Shown here: positions 32,908 through 40,543 of the stretch, piece by piece
Position numbering within the stretch: position 1 is the stretch's first letter
Layout of the letters: the number at the start of each line of letters is the position of its first letter
DNA from: Actinomycetes bacterium
GTDB lineage: Bacteria; Actinomycetota; Acidimicrobiia; Acidimicrobiales; RAAP-2
Direction: 5' to 3'
Assembly: GCA_021848365.1 (NCBI GenBank)
Contig: JAJZUS010000001.1
Location: 248,001 to 312,000 of the forward strand
DNA: 64,000 nt
The notes under the pieces: model-generated
The model's input: the letters and a program-made list of their open reading frames with translations, nothing else
The model's database searches: none
What the model was told of the DNA's origin: nothing
Program-made: the position numbers and the translations under genes

Positions 32908-34263
32908 TCATCCGACATGAGTAGGAGAACCTCCGCCCCCCGCTGACCGAACGTCCGTGACAAGCTCCCCAAGTTCGGCCACCGGGAACTCTCTCTCGAT
33001 CCACGCCTCCGTGTAGCCACTGAAGCGACCCGCAATGCGGGTGTCGCCGAGAGTGACGCCGCGCCCCCGCAAATCCTTCAGTGTCGTCTGTTCGAGGTCT
33101 CGGGCGAGCTGTCCGTCCATAGGCCCGCGCATCTCGATGAGCCGCCACCCGAGGGCGCGGTGTGCGGCCATGCGCGACTTGGGAGAGTTGGTGATCCCGA
33201 TCTGCAGCATGCCCCAGCGGTCGTGCCGCAGTAGGTAGAGCCACGCGGGTTTAATCGGGTCGTAGCCGTACTTGGCGCAAGTGGCGCACCCTCGACCGTC
33301 GCACCGTGACTTGATCTCGGCTCGCCACTGGTGACCCGCTTCGCATCGCCACGCACGGATGTGGTGTGAGTCGACGACTTCGGTGGAGGGGTCCCAGCCG
33401 TCGGCCTCGGCAGCGAGCTGGGGAAAGTGCGTGGCGAGGTCGTTGAAGCCAGCGAGCACGCGGCGATTGGCGCAGTAGGGGCAACCCTGGTTGCGACCGG
33501 TCCGGTGGAGCACCGTCGTCGTCCACCGGTGTCCGAGCGAGCACACCCAGGCCATCTTGCGATGGGATCCAGCGAGGACGGCGCTCGGGTCCCAGCCGTC
33601 GGCCTCGGCAGCGACGTCTGGAAAGAGCGTGGCCAGGTCATTGAAGCCGGTTAGTACCTGGCGTTTGGCACACACGGGACAGCCGTTGCCCGCGACGCGG
33701 CTGTTCATGGCGGCTCGCCACTGGTGCCCCTCCCCGCAGATCCAGGCGAGACCCTTGCCGGAACCGGCGATGACGGTCGTGGGGTCCCAGCCGTCAGCCT
33801 GGGCAGCGAGTTCTGGATGAGTGGTCGCGAGGTCGTTGAACCCCGCCAGCACCTTCTGATTGGCGCAGTAGGGACAACCAACACCGCTGGCTCGGCTCTT
33901 CACCTGAGCCGCCCACTGATGTCCATCGGCGCAGCGCCACAGACGCAGCGCGTGCGAACCGGGAACCAAGGTTGCCGGGTCCCAGCCGTCAGCCTGGGCA
34001 GCGAGTTCTGGATGAGTGGTCGCGAGGTCGTTGTATCCCGGCCAAGCGAGGCGGTTCGTGCAGTAGGGGCACCCCGCGCCATCGCCATGGGTGCGCTGAT
34101 TCGGCGACGCGAGCCACCGATGTCCTCGCCGACAGACCCACGGTAACTTCGCGGCCGAGCCGTAGGAGACGGTCGACGCATCCCAGCCGTCTGCCTCCGC
34201 TGCTAACTCGGGTGAAGCGTCGAGGACTGACCTGTGGGGTCGCGAATGCGGCTGGCGGGACAC
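32908..34263 (-). CDS. five-fold zinc-ribbon (DUF4379-like) protein with GIY-YIG nuclease domain
   Basis: A 451-aa protein. Residues about 15-335 are five tandem units of about 62 residues, each with ELAAQADGWDP, WxCxxGHxW and a CPYC pair, so four zinc ligands (C, H, C, C) per unit, as in the treble-clef/zinc-ribbon DUF4379 family. The C-terminal domain (about 338-430) starts WLYLLRHDRWGMLQIGIT: Tyr343 and the QIG segment match GIY-YIG, followed by an Arg in SPKSRMAAHR. That architecture joins repeated DNA reading with a single cutting domain. It begins 3 nt after the upstream gene's stop. Host defence or a homing-type endonuclease are both possible. Confidence 0.8.
   Translation of the reverse strand: MSRQPHSRPHRSVLDASPELAAEADGWDASTVSYGSAAKLPWVCRRGHRWLASPNQRTHGDGAGCPYCTNRLAWPGYNDLATTHPELAAQADGWDPATLVPGSHALRLWRCADGHQWAAQVKSRASGVGCPYCANQKVLAGFNDLATTHPELAAQADGWDPTTVIAGSGKGLAWICGEGHQWRAAMNSRVAGNGCPVCAKRQVLTGFNDLATLFPDVAAEADGWDPSAVLAGSHRKMAWVCSLGHRWTTTVLHRTGRNQGCPYCANRRVLAGFNDLATHFPQLAAEADGWDPSTEVVDSHHIRAWRCEAGHQWRAEIKSRCDGRGCATCAKYGYDPIKPAWLYLLRHDRWGMLQIGITNSPKSRMAAHRALGWRLIEMRGPMDGQLARDLEQTTLKDLRGRGVTLGDTRIAGRFSGYTEAWIEREFPVAELGELVTDVRSAGGGGSPTHVG
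33290..34220 (-). repeat. five tandem repeats of about 186 bp inside CDS
   Basis: The DNA encodes the same 62-residue zinc-ribbon unit five times; segments such as the 20 bases before GGGTCCCAGCCGTC recur at 33385, 33585, 33785 and 33975. The near identity at DNA level implies recent expansion or gene conversion. Confidence 0.7.
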
Positions 34264-34266
34264 GGG

Positions 34267-34812
34267 CTACTTCGACCGCGCCTCGTCGCGGAGCAGTTGG
34301 CGAAGACTCAGCGAGCTCTCCTTTAGCCGCTCGAAGGCCACGTTCATCCCCTTGTACGCGTCGAACCTCGGCTGTCCATGCTCCGCCGTGTCGATCGCGC
34401 TGCAGCTCGATAGGAACGCGTTCCATCGGCCGTTCGCCTCCTCCACCGCCGTCTCCACCTGCCCAGGCAGGAACAGCGAGACCATGGCGTCGACGTTCGG
34501 ATTCTGGATGTCGGAGTGGTCCTCTCGCTCGACGAACTCCGTGCCGCGCCGGTACTTCGCGACGAGGGCTTCGGCGGTCTCCAGCTGGAGCGTGCGTTGA
34601 CGCTCGAGGAGTAGGCACGCATCGCGGCGGCTCGCGTAGTCGCGGTCCTCCCGAGCGTCGGCGGCTCGTTGGCGTCGATCGCGAGCACCGCCGAGGTAGG
34701 TCAGACCCCCACCGGCGATTGCGGCGCCGGCGCCGATGACTACGTCGATCCACGACATCGTCTGCCAGTCTGCCCGCTGCATGTGACGAGTGGGGAGAAT
34801 CCGATTGGCCAT
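34267..34812 (-). CDS. membrane-anchored helical protein of unknown function
   Basis: A 181-aa protein with one transmembrane helix near the N-terminus (about 23-43, VVIGAGAAIAGGGLTYLGG) and a long charged helical, likely coiled-coil, cytoplasmic part (QRAADAREDRDYASRRDACL and following). No catalytic motif. It is the first gene of a three-gene leftward run with the GIY-YIG and PD-(D/E)XK-like genes; the next gene starts 3 nt after its stop. AGGG lies just before the ATG at 34812; an ATG at 34758 gives a shorter N-terminus. Its 5' end touches the left end of the transposable element. Confidence 0.65.
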   Translation of the reverse strand: MANRILPTRHMQRADWQTMSWIDVVIGAGAAIAGGGLTYLGGARDRRQRAADAREDRDYASRRDACLLLERQRTLQLETAEALVAKYRRGTEFVEREDHSDIQNPNVDAMVSLFLPGQVETAVEEANGRWNAFLSSCSAIDTAEHGQPRFDAYKGMNVAFERLKESSLSLRQLLRDEARSK

Positions 34813-34838
34813 ACTGGTCCCTAACCAGGTCGAACGCG
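34812..34838 (+). repeat. candidate left inverted repeat of the transposable element
   Basis: This segment, starting TACTGGTCCC and ending TCGAACGCG, resembles the reverse complement of 37437-37463, which starts TACTACCTCA and ends CCGAACGTG. The ends match, the centre does not, so the pairing is imperfect. It overlaps the start of the leftward helical-protein gene. Confidence 0.3.
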
Positions 34839-34906
34839 GTTCACGGCGCTATTTTGTGCCGTCTGCTCCCGCGGGAACGCACCGGCACCGTGTAGGCGTG
34901 GCCCGA

Positions 34907-35794
34907 ATGACACCCAAGGCGAGCGCCCAGGTGGTGGAGTCCTACAACCCCGCGATCGGGCGCCACCACCTGGTGAGTCCCGCGGAGTGGCGGGTTGTTG
35001 CGCCCGTGGTGCGCGAGGCGGTCGCGCCCTTCAAGTACTTGCGCGGTGAGCAGATCCGCGACTACCTGCGAGCGATGACCAAGCTGGCGGCCTTCGTGCT
35101 GCGCCTGGACGGTGAGATGTGTGTCACGGCGGTGCTCTCTCCCACGGCGATCCGGGGCTTCTTGCGCAGTCAGACGGTGGGCGCCCGGGATGAGGAGCCC
35201 TACCTCTGGCGTCTGGCCCGAGCTCATGGCACGCTGCCCGAGACAGCGCCCGTGCGCCACCAGGTCGGTCGGCGCGACCTGCACCCGCCCTACTACGTTG
35301 AGGAGGTCGAGGCCCTCCTGCTCGCCGGACGCAGTCAGCCCACCGAATTGCGCCAGCTCAATGTTCTGGCCATCGTCGTGCTCGGCGCCGGCGCGGGCCT
35401 GGTGCGTGAGAGCGCTCGTGACGTGTGCGCGTTCGACGTGCACCGGCACGCAGATGGTGTGTTCGTGCGCGCACGCGGTCGCTGTGCCAAGGTTCTCCCC
35501 GAGTTCGAAGCCGAGCTCGAAGAGCTGGTACGCGCTCGCCCGGAGGGTCGCCTACTCGGCACGGCTCAGGCGCGCTTCATCACGGCCCAGGCTCACCAGT
35601 GGCTGGACGATCGGCGTGGCGTGCCGCGGCTCTCGGTCGACCGCCTGAGGGCGCGCTACCTCATCGAGCTGATGCGCAGTGGTCACAGTCTCCTCGAGGT
35701 GCTGGCCTTCTCGGGACTCAAGTCCCCCGAGAGCCTGATGCGCCTCGCGGCGCTCCTGCCGGCGCCCTCGATGTGCCCGAAGGACGAGACGTGA
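34907..35794 (+). CDS. tyrosine-recombinase-like protein, catalytic residues incomplete
   Basis: A 295-aa protein. The C-terminal half aligns by pattern with phage-type integrases: LGAGAGLVRESARDVCAFDV around Arg167 matches the first catalytic Arg box, and VDRLRARYLIELMRSGHSLLEVLAFSGLKS matches the H-x-L-R/helix box, with Arg248 in place. However, the usual His before the Leu-Arg is Asp, the position of the second His/Trp is replaced, and no Tyr lies at the nucleophile position before the protein ends. It may be an accessory DNA-binding protein for the transposase. I chose ATG 34907; GTG 34898 is an alternative. Its stop overlaps the transposase start. Confidence 0.7.
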   Translation: MTPKASAQVVESYNPAIGRHHLVSPAEWRVVAPVVREAVAPFKYLRGEQIRDYLRAMTKLAAFVLRLDGEMCVTAVLSPTAIRGFLRSQTVGARDEEPYLWRLARAHGTLPETAPVRHQVGRRDLHPPYYVEEVEALLLAGRSQPTELRQLNVLAIVVLGAGAGLVRESARDVCAFDVHRHADGVFVRARGRCAKVLPEFEAELEELVRARPEGRLLGTAQARFITAQAHQWLDDRRGVPRLSVDRLRARYLIELMRSGHSLLEVLAFSGLKSPESLMRLAALLPAPSMCPKDET

Positions 35795-37434
35795 GCGTCT
35801 CCTGGCTCGCCGAGCACTTGCCCGAGGCCGAGCGCCTGGTTGATGCGGCGCTCGTCGACGACACCCCGGTCCACGAGCACCTGGAGGCCCTACTCGCACA
35901 GAGTTGCCCGCGGCGCGGTCGTCCCCGGGGGCTCTCGGTGCGCACGCTGCTCGTGGCCATCCAACTCGGGGCCTTCGCCGGGCGCTTCTTCCTCATCGAC
36001 CTGCCCGATCTGTTGGAGCCCCTGGGCCCGGCGACGAGGTCTCGCCTGGGCCTCAAGCGCCGCGGTGAGCCGGTCACCTACCGCCAGATCTGCTACCTGG
36101 TCACGCGCATCGACGAGGTGCTGCGTGCGAGCTTCCTCTACCAGGACGGCCGGCTGGTCGACGGACTCGGCGAGTTCGACCGCGTCTTCAACGCCCTGGC
36201 GACAACCGGCGCGCATCCCGACGCAGCGTCAGTCTCCTCAGTCGCCATCGACGGCTCGGACATCCCCACCTGGGGGACGTCCTCTGTCCGAGAGGAGCTC
36301 GTCTGGGAAAGTGACGAGTCTGGTGAGGCGCGCATCGTGCGCGACGATGACGGCGGAGCCCTCTGGAAGAAGGCGCGCATCATCACCGACTCCGACGCCA
36401 CTTGGCGGGGCAGTCGCGAGGTCGAGGGCAAGCCCTCGCACTTCGGCTACAGCCTCACGGTCGCCATCTCGGCGCGCGAGGAGAACGGCCCCGAGGTACC
36501 GCGCGCGGCGCTCGCCGCCCGCCTGCGCCCGGTCACCGTCCAGGACAAGGCCATGGGACTCGCCTGCGTGGGCGAGGTCGCGGAGCGCCGCGACCAGCTC
36601 GGTGACGTGCTGGTGGACCGGGGCTACACGAGCTCACTGGACGGCAAGGACTTCCTACTGCCGCTGCGGGCCCTGGGCGCCGAGCCCGTCTTTGACCTCA
36701 CCGTCCACCAGGTGGGGCCTCAGGGAACGGTGCGCGGAGCCCTCATCCTCGGTGGACACCCCTTCTCGCCCGCCACGCCGCGGGCCATGCACCAGATCGA
36801 TCGGCCCACCGGCACGCAGAACGGCACCTACATGCCGGCGCATCGGGCAGTGCGCGAGTACCAGGCGCAGATCGCCGCGCGCGCGGCCTACGCGCTCGTG
36901 CCTCACGGGGCGGTCCGCGACAATTTGACCCAGGTCTTCCAGTGCCCGGGCTCGGCCGGCAAGCTCGAGTGTCCGCTGCGCCCCGCGCGACGGAGGCTTC
37001 GTGAAGGAGCTCTGCCGGTCCTCAACGCACCGCGGCGCCCCGGTGACGACAGCGTCTGTGCGAGGTCCTTCACGACGTTCTGCCTCGAGGAGATCCCGCT
37101 CATCCAGCGCCACATCCACGGCTCGACCGAGTGGGCGAGGAGCTACTCGCGCCGCCAGACCACTGTGGAGACCTACTTCGCCAACATCAAGGACGGCGCG
37201 AGCGAGAACTTCTCGCGTGGGCGCATCCGGGTCATGGGCATCGTGAAGATCGGTCTCTTCGTCGCGGCCACCCTCGCGAGCGCCAACCGGCGTCTGGCCC
37301 TCTCCTTTGATCCCGAACGCATCGCCAAGCGCCAGGCCCACCGGCGTCCCGGTCGTCCCACCCGCCATCGCCGCCTCACCTACCGCAAGGTGGTTGAGGA
37401 CGCGAAGGCCTCGATGGTCGTCCTGCGCACCTGA
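35791..37434 (+). CDS. DDE-type transposase
   Basis: A 547-aa transposase. Asp154 (VAIDGSDIPTWG), Asp276 (GDVLVDRGYTSS) and Glu460 (QTTVETYFANIKDG) are spaced as in RNase H-fold DDE enzymes with a long insertion between the second Asp and Glu. A Cys-rich patch (CPGSAGKLECPLRP) may bind zinc inside the insertion. The C-terminal helix VMGIVKIGLFVAATLASANRR is typical after the Glu. The GTG start overlaps the stop of the recombinase-like gene. Family not named with certainty; it is not one of the best-known IS groups by eye. Confidence 0.8.
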   Translation: MSVSWLAEHLPEAERLVDAALVDDTPVHEHLEALLAQSCPRRGRPRGLSVRTLLVAIQLGAFAGRFFLIDLPDLLEPLGPATRSRLGLKRRGEPVTYRQICYLVTRIDEVLRASFLYQDGRLVDGLGEFDRVFNALATTGAHPDAASVSSVAIDGSDIPTWGTSSVREELVWESDESGEARIVRDDDGGALWKKARIITDSDATWRGSREVEGKPSHFGYSLTVAISAREENGPEVPRAALAARLRPVTVQDKAMGLACVGEVAERRDQLGDVLVDRGYTSSLDGKDFLLPLRALGAEPVFDLTVHQVGPQGTVRGALILGGHPFSPATPRAMHQIDRPTGTQNGTYMPAHRAVREYQAQIAARAAYALVPHGAVRDNLTQVFQCPGSAGKLECPLRPARRRLREGALPVLNAPRRPGDDSVCARSFTTFCLEEIPLIQRHIHGSTEWARSYSRRQTTVETYFANIKDGASENFSRGRIRVMGIVKIGLFVAATLASANRRLALSFDPERIAKRQAHRRPGRPTRHRRLTYRKVVEDAKASMVVLRT

Positions 37435-37436
37435 GA

Positions 37437-37463
37437 CACGTTCGGTCCTGAGTTGAGGTAGTA
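37437..37463 (-). repeat. candidate right inverted repeat of the transposable element
   Basis: Partner of 34812-34838; matches are concentrated at the two ends (TACT and CGAACG) and it lies 2 nt after the transposase stop. Confidence 0.3.
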
Positions 37464-37466
37464 GCT

Positions 37467-37492
37467 GACCCCCGCACGCCCGTGCGGGGGTC
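37467..37492. terminator. 11-bp hairpin GACCCCCGCAC-GCCC-GTGCGGGGGTC
   Basis: A perfect 11-bp stem with a 4-nt loop 32 nt after the transposase stop; symmetric, so it can end transcription in either direction. Confidence 0.65.
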
Positions 37493-37561
37493 TCGCCACA
37501 TCTACGCCGCGCGCTCGACGGCGACGAGGCCCGAACGAGGCCAACGCCGGGCCGCGAAAGC

Positions 37562-37599
37562 AAAAATCCCGGCTCGCACGACGCGAACCGGGACTTTTG
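37562..37599. terminator. bidirectional terminator with A and T tracts
   Basis: AAAAAT before and ACTTTT after an imperfect 11-bp stem (TCCCGG-TCGC paired with GCGA-CCGGGA, one mismatch) around 37566-37593: the form of an intrinsic terminator on both strands. It ends transcription of tRNA-Ile and of the island side. Confidence 0.65.
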
Positions 37600-37611
37600 T
37601 GACTTGGGAAG

Positions 37612-37631
37612 CCGACTTTCGTGACTTCCCC
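37612..37631 (+). repeat. right copy of island-end motif
   Basis: CCGACTTTCGTGACTTCCCC, immediately before the 3' end of tRNA-Ile (in tRNA orientation). A related tandem copy, GGGACTTTTGTGACTT, lies just upstream at about 37591-37606. Inverted partner at 28060-28078. Confidence 0.5.
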
Positions 37632-37632
37632 G

Positions 37633-37709
37633 TGGTGGGGCTAGTAAGAATCGAACTTACGACCTCGTCATTATCAGTGACGCGCTCTAACCGACTGAGC
37701 TATAGCCCC
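37633..37709 (-). tRNA. tRNA-Ile (GAT)
   Basis: 77 nt with encoded CCA. Acceptor GGGGCTA/TAGCCCC, D-arm AGCTCAGTCGGTTAGAGC, anticodon loop TGATAAT (anticodon GAT), T-loop TTCGATT. It forms the right border of the accessory island. Confidence 0.96.
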
Positions 37710-37738
37710 GCAGGCCCACCAATCTACACCGTCAGGCG

Positions 37739-38536
37739 TTACGACTCGTCGGCCCAGACCCGGGCCACGATGGTCTGACTGGCGGTCCCGAGAAGGATCC
37801 CCTCCTCGCTCCACAGGAAGGCCGTCCCCTGCCCGAAGCCCCCGACGAGGGCGTGCATGTGGATGTCGACGAGGATCCATTCGGTCGGGGCCAGGGTGGC
37901 GACGCGGATCGTGTTGTCGAGGCTCCGACCGCGCGTGCGTCGACCGAGTGGCTCGGTGGCCCCACCGGACACGAGGTCGCCCACGATGCCGAGGGTGGCC
38001 GCTGAGGGGGTCAGGTGTCCGGGGACCCGCGCCCAGAGCGCCGAACGGGGTGAACCCGGGGTGCCGTCGATCTCGTGAAACCGTCGACCGAGGGCGACGC
38101 GGGTCTCGACGTGCTCGAAGATCGACTGGCGGTACCAGTCGGGCAGGTCACGTCGTGGGCACTCGGTGGGGGGAGGGACCGCCGGCATCTCGGTCCAGGG
38201 CGGGGCGTCGAGGTCTCCCGTGCCGAGGGCGGCACTGACCGTGACGACGTCACGGTCGTCGACGGCGAGGGTCGCCCGGGCCTGAGTCACGCGCCGACCG
38301 ACGACGGCGAGGTCCGTCGTGATCTGGACGTCGGCACCGAGCGGTGCGTAGGAGAGGTACTGGGCCGTGGCCCAGACGCAGGGTCGGCCACTCGCGATCT
38401 CGAGGGCGGCGACGGCCGCACCGATCCCGCAGCCCCCGAAGAGGAATCGGCCGGGTGTGACCAGCTTCTCCGTCACGGTGAGGGAGAAGTCGCCGTCGCC
38501 GTGGCGCTCCAACCCGAGGAACTCGACCGCGTCCAC
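37739..38536 (-). CDS. acyl-CoA thioesterase II family protein (double hotdog)
   Basis: A 265-aa protein with two hotdog halves, as in TesB-like acyl-CoA thioesterases. The N-terminal half has TPGRFLFGGCGIGAAVAALE and ATAQYLSYAPLGADVQITTD; the C-terminal half ends with WILVDIHMHALVGGFGQGTAFLWSE, the beta-strand and Gln/Gly box typical of the family. It would release fatty acids from acyl-CoA in the cytosol. The GTG start follows a TAGCCT hexamer by 6 nt. It directly follows tRNA-Ile in opposite direction of the island. Confidence 0.87.
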   Translation of the reverse strand: MDAVEFLGLERHGDGDFSLTVTEKLVTPGRFLFGGCGIGAAVAALEIASGRPCVWATAQYLSYAPLGADVQITTDLAVVGRRVTQARATLAVDDRDVVTVSAALGTGDLDAPPWTEMPAVPPPTECPRRDLPDWYRQSIFEHVETRVALGRRFHEIDGTPGSPRSALWARVPGHLTPSAATLGIVGDLVSGGATEPLGRRTRGRSLDNTIRVATLAPTEWILVDIHMHALVGGFGQGTAFLWSEEGILLGTASQTIVARVWADES

Positions 38537-38542
38537 CGGCGC

Positions 38543-38548
38543 AGGCTA
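38543..38548 (-). promoter_or_regulatory. -10 hexamer TAGCCT, leaderless start
   Basis: On the minus strand TAGCCT ends 6 nt before the GTG of the thioesterase gene. Confidence 0.5.
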
Positions 38549-38579
38549 TCCGAGCGATTGAGCCGGCTGGCGCGTCAGG

Positions 38580-38585
38580 CAGACT
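38580..38585 (+). promoter_or_regulatory. -10-like hexamer CAGACT before the membrane protein gene
   Basis: CAGACT, one base off TANNNT, ends 6 nt before GTG 38592; the GGAGG in between is too close to serve as a ribosome site. The two divergent hexamers are only 31 bp apart. Confidence 0.35.
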
Positions 38586-38591
38586 GGAGGG

Positions 38592-39191
38592 GTGATCGAT
38601 CCCCGCTTCGTCTACCTCGCGGCCGCCATCTCGGTCGCCGGGGCGTTGGGGTACATCCGCGACGTACTAGCTGGCACCACCCAGCCGAACCGCGTCACGT
38701 GGGGCCTCTGGGGCGTCGAGGGCGTGCTGGCCTTCGTCGTCGAGGTGCAGCAGCACGTGGGCACGCCGGCCCTCATGACGCTGATGTTCGGGCTCATCCC
38801 CCTCTTCATCGTGGCATCGTCCTTCCGTCACCGCGGGGGCGTGTGGCGCATGAACGCGTTCGACTGGGTCTGCGGCGCCACGTCCCTCGTCGGACTGGTC
38901 TTCTGGCTCGCCATCCGCCAGTCGACCGTCGCCCTCGTCGCCTTCGTCGCCGCCGACGCGATCGCGGGGCTACCCACGTGGCGCAAGGCGTGGATCGCCC
39001 CGGAGTCGGAGACGGGCTGGCCGTTTCTCACCGGGGTCATCAACACCATCCTCACGCTGCTGGCCCTGCAGCGCGTCACGACGGCCGGAGCGCTCTTCCC
39101 GGCGGTGATCCTGGGAACCGACGTCGTGATCTGGTCGATGGTGGCGTTCCGCCTGGGTCCCCGGTTCCGCCAGCGGGTGGCGGTCGCATGA
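38592..39191 (+). CDS. multi-pass membrane protein of unknown function
   Basis: A 199-aa protein with six or seven hydrophobic helices and short loops. The first loop GYIRDVLAGTTQPNRVTWGLWG and repeated Trp/Gly motifs suggest a PQ-loop or SWEET-like small transporter arrangement, but this is not firm. It starts an operon with the DUF2252 and CtaG genes: its stop overlaps the next ATG (ATGA). Function not known. Confidence 0.7.
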   Translation: MIDPRFVYLAAAISVAGALGYIRDVLAGTTQPNRVTWGLWGVEGVLAFVVEVQQHVGTPALMTLMFGLIPLFIVASSFRHRGGVWRMNAFDWVCGATSLVGLVFWLAIRQSTVALVAFVAADAIAGLPTWRKAWIAPESETGWPFLTGVINTILTLLALQRVTTAGALFPAVILGTDVVIWSMVAFRLGPRFRQRVAVA

Positions 39192-40543
39192 GCTCGCCCC
39201 CCGACCGCGCTCGGGGGAGAGAGCGCCGGCGTGACGCGCCCCGTCGGCGACTGGCCACGCTGGCCCCGCGCCCGGCGGGCGCCGACGTCGTCGACGCACT
39301 GTTGATCGACACTCGCGGCTACGACGCCACGTTGCTCCCCACCCGGTGGTCCCGCATGGCGACCGACCCACTCTCGTTCCTCCGCGGCGCGGCCTCCCTG
39401 ATGTCCGCGGACCTCGCGGCCACCCCCGCGAGCGGCATCACCGTCCAGCTGAGCGGAGACGCCCACGTGATGAACTTCGGGATCTTCGCCTCGCCCGAGG
39501 GCCGTCCCGTTTTCGACCTGAACGACTTCGACGAGACCGAGGAGGGTCCCTTCGAGTGGGACGTGAAGCGACTCGCGACCTCGGCGGTGGTCCTCGCCGC
39601 GACACGGGGGATGTCGGTCGAACGGGCTCGCTCCCTCGCCGATGCGGCGGTCGACGAGTACCGGGAGTCGATCGAGCGCTTCTCACGGATGAGGTGGCTC
39701 GAGGTGTGGTACAGCGCCCTCGACGTCGCCGACGCCGTAGCTGACCTGCGCGGCTTCTTCGCCGCGGACGATCGGCGGGTCGTCGAGGGGATGCTCGGTC
39801 GGGTCCGTGTTGATCCCGACCGGCGTCGCTTCGAGCGGCTCATGGAGCCCGACCGGTTCGCCATCCGCCACGATCCCCCTCACCTCGTCCCCCTCGCGGA
39901 GCTGGCCGAGCCCCTCGCCACTCGGGATCTCGTGTACCAAGTCCTCGACGGCTACCCGTCGACCCTGGTGAGCGATCGGCGCTTCCTCCTCTCGCGGTTC
40001 CGAGCCGTGGACGTCGCTCGACAAGTCGTCGGCGTGGGATCGGTCGGGCTCGCCGTCTACGCCGTGCTGATGCGGGGTCGCGACGACGACGACCCCTTCT
40101 TCTTGCAGGTGAAGGAGGCACGGACGCCCACCCGGTCGACGTCGTCGGAGATGGCGCTCGAACCGGCTGAGCGAGTCGTGCGGGGGCAGCGCCTGCTTCA
40201 GGCGACGCCGGACCCCTTCCTCGGGTGGCACACGGTGCGCACGCGCTCGGGCCCGCGCAGCTTCTACGTGCGCCAGCTCTACGACGGGAAGGCCTCCGTG
40301 GCGCTCGACCAGCTCGACCACGCACGGGTGACCGACTACGTCCGACTCTGCGCGTGGGCGCTCGCGCGCGCCCACGCGCGCAGTGGCCGCGCCGGGGAGA
40401 TCGCCGGCTACGTGGGCCGAGGCGACGCCTTCCGGGAGGCCGTCGGGCGCTTCGCGATGGACTACGCGGCCCGTACGCACGAGGACCACGCGGCGCTCCG
40501 GCACGCCCTCGACGAGGGTCGGGTCGCGGCGGCGCCGAGGTGA
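39188..40543 (+). CDS. DUF2252 family protein
   Basis: A 451-aa protein of the DUF2252 family, about 400-450 aa and common in actinobacteria. Family marks are RMATDPLSFLRGAASLMSAD, SGDAHVMNFG and the acidic box DLNDFDETEEGPFEWDVKRL, which resemble the catalytic and metal loops of the aminoglycoside phosphotransferase/protein-kinase fold; later segments include FFLQVKEARTPT and ALARAHARSG. A small-molecule kinase activity is possible but unproven. The start at ATG 39188 overlaps the upstream stop, and the stop overlaps the downstream GTG. Confidence 0.87.
   Translation: MSSPPDRARGRERRRDAPRRRLATLAPRPAGADVVDALLIDTRGYDATLLPTRWSRMATDPLSFLRGAASLMSADLAATPASGITVQLSGDAHVMNFGIFASPEGRPVFDLNDFDETEEGPFEWDVKRLATSAVVLAATRGMSVERARSLADAAVDEYRESIERFSRMRWLEVWYSALDVADAVADLRGFFAADDRRVVEGMLGRVRVDPDRRRFERLMEPDRFAIRHDPPHLVPLAELAEPLATRDLVYQVLDGYPSTLVSDRRFLLSRFRAVDVARQVVGVGSVGLAVYAVLMRGRDDDDPFFLQVKEARTPTRSTSSEMALEPAERVVRGQRLLQATPDPFLGWHTVRTRSGPRSFYVRQLYDGKASVALDQLDHARVTDYVRLCAWALARAHARSGRAGEIAGYVGRGDAFREAVGRFAMDYAARTHEDHAALRHALDEGRVAAAPR

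Larger units (their letters stand above)
34813..37463 (+). mobile_element. two-gene transposable element
   Basis: A pair of overlapping rightward genes: a degenerate tyrosine-recombinase-like protein and a DDE transposase. The ends are uncertain; imperfect inverted repeats and the terminator at 37467-37492 were used as guides. Codon usage is core-like, so insertion into the lower-GC island seems relatively recent or from a related host. Confidence 0.55.

Noticed and set aside
33290-34220. CRISPR array suggested by regularly spaced repeats
   Set aside because: The repeats of about 186 bp are coding, in frame and give zinc-ribbon units; unit and spacer size do not fit CRISPR.
34898-35794. Functional site-specific integrase for the island
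   Set aside because: The expected His and Tyr residues are missing, so it is listed as recombinase-like only.
37467-37492. Hairpin as the true end (inverted repeat) of the transposable element
   Set aside because: It is self-complementary and has no partner near 34.8 kb, so a terminator is more likely.
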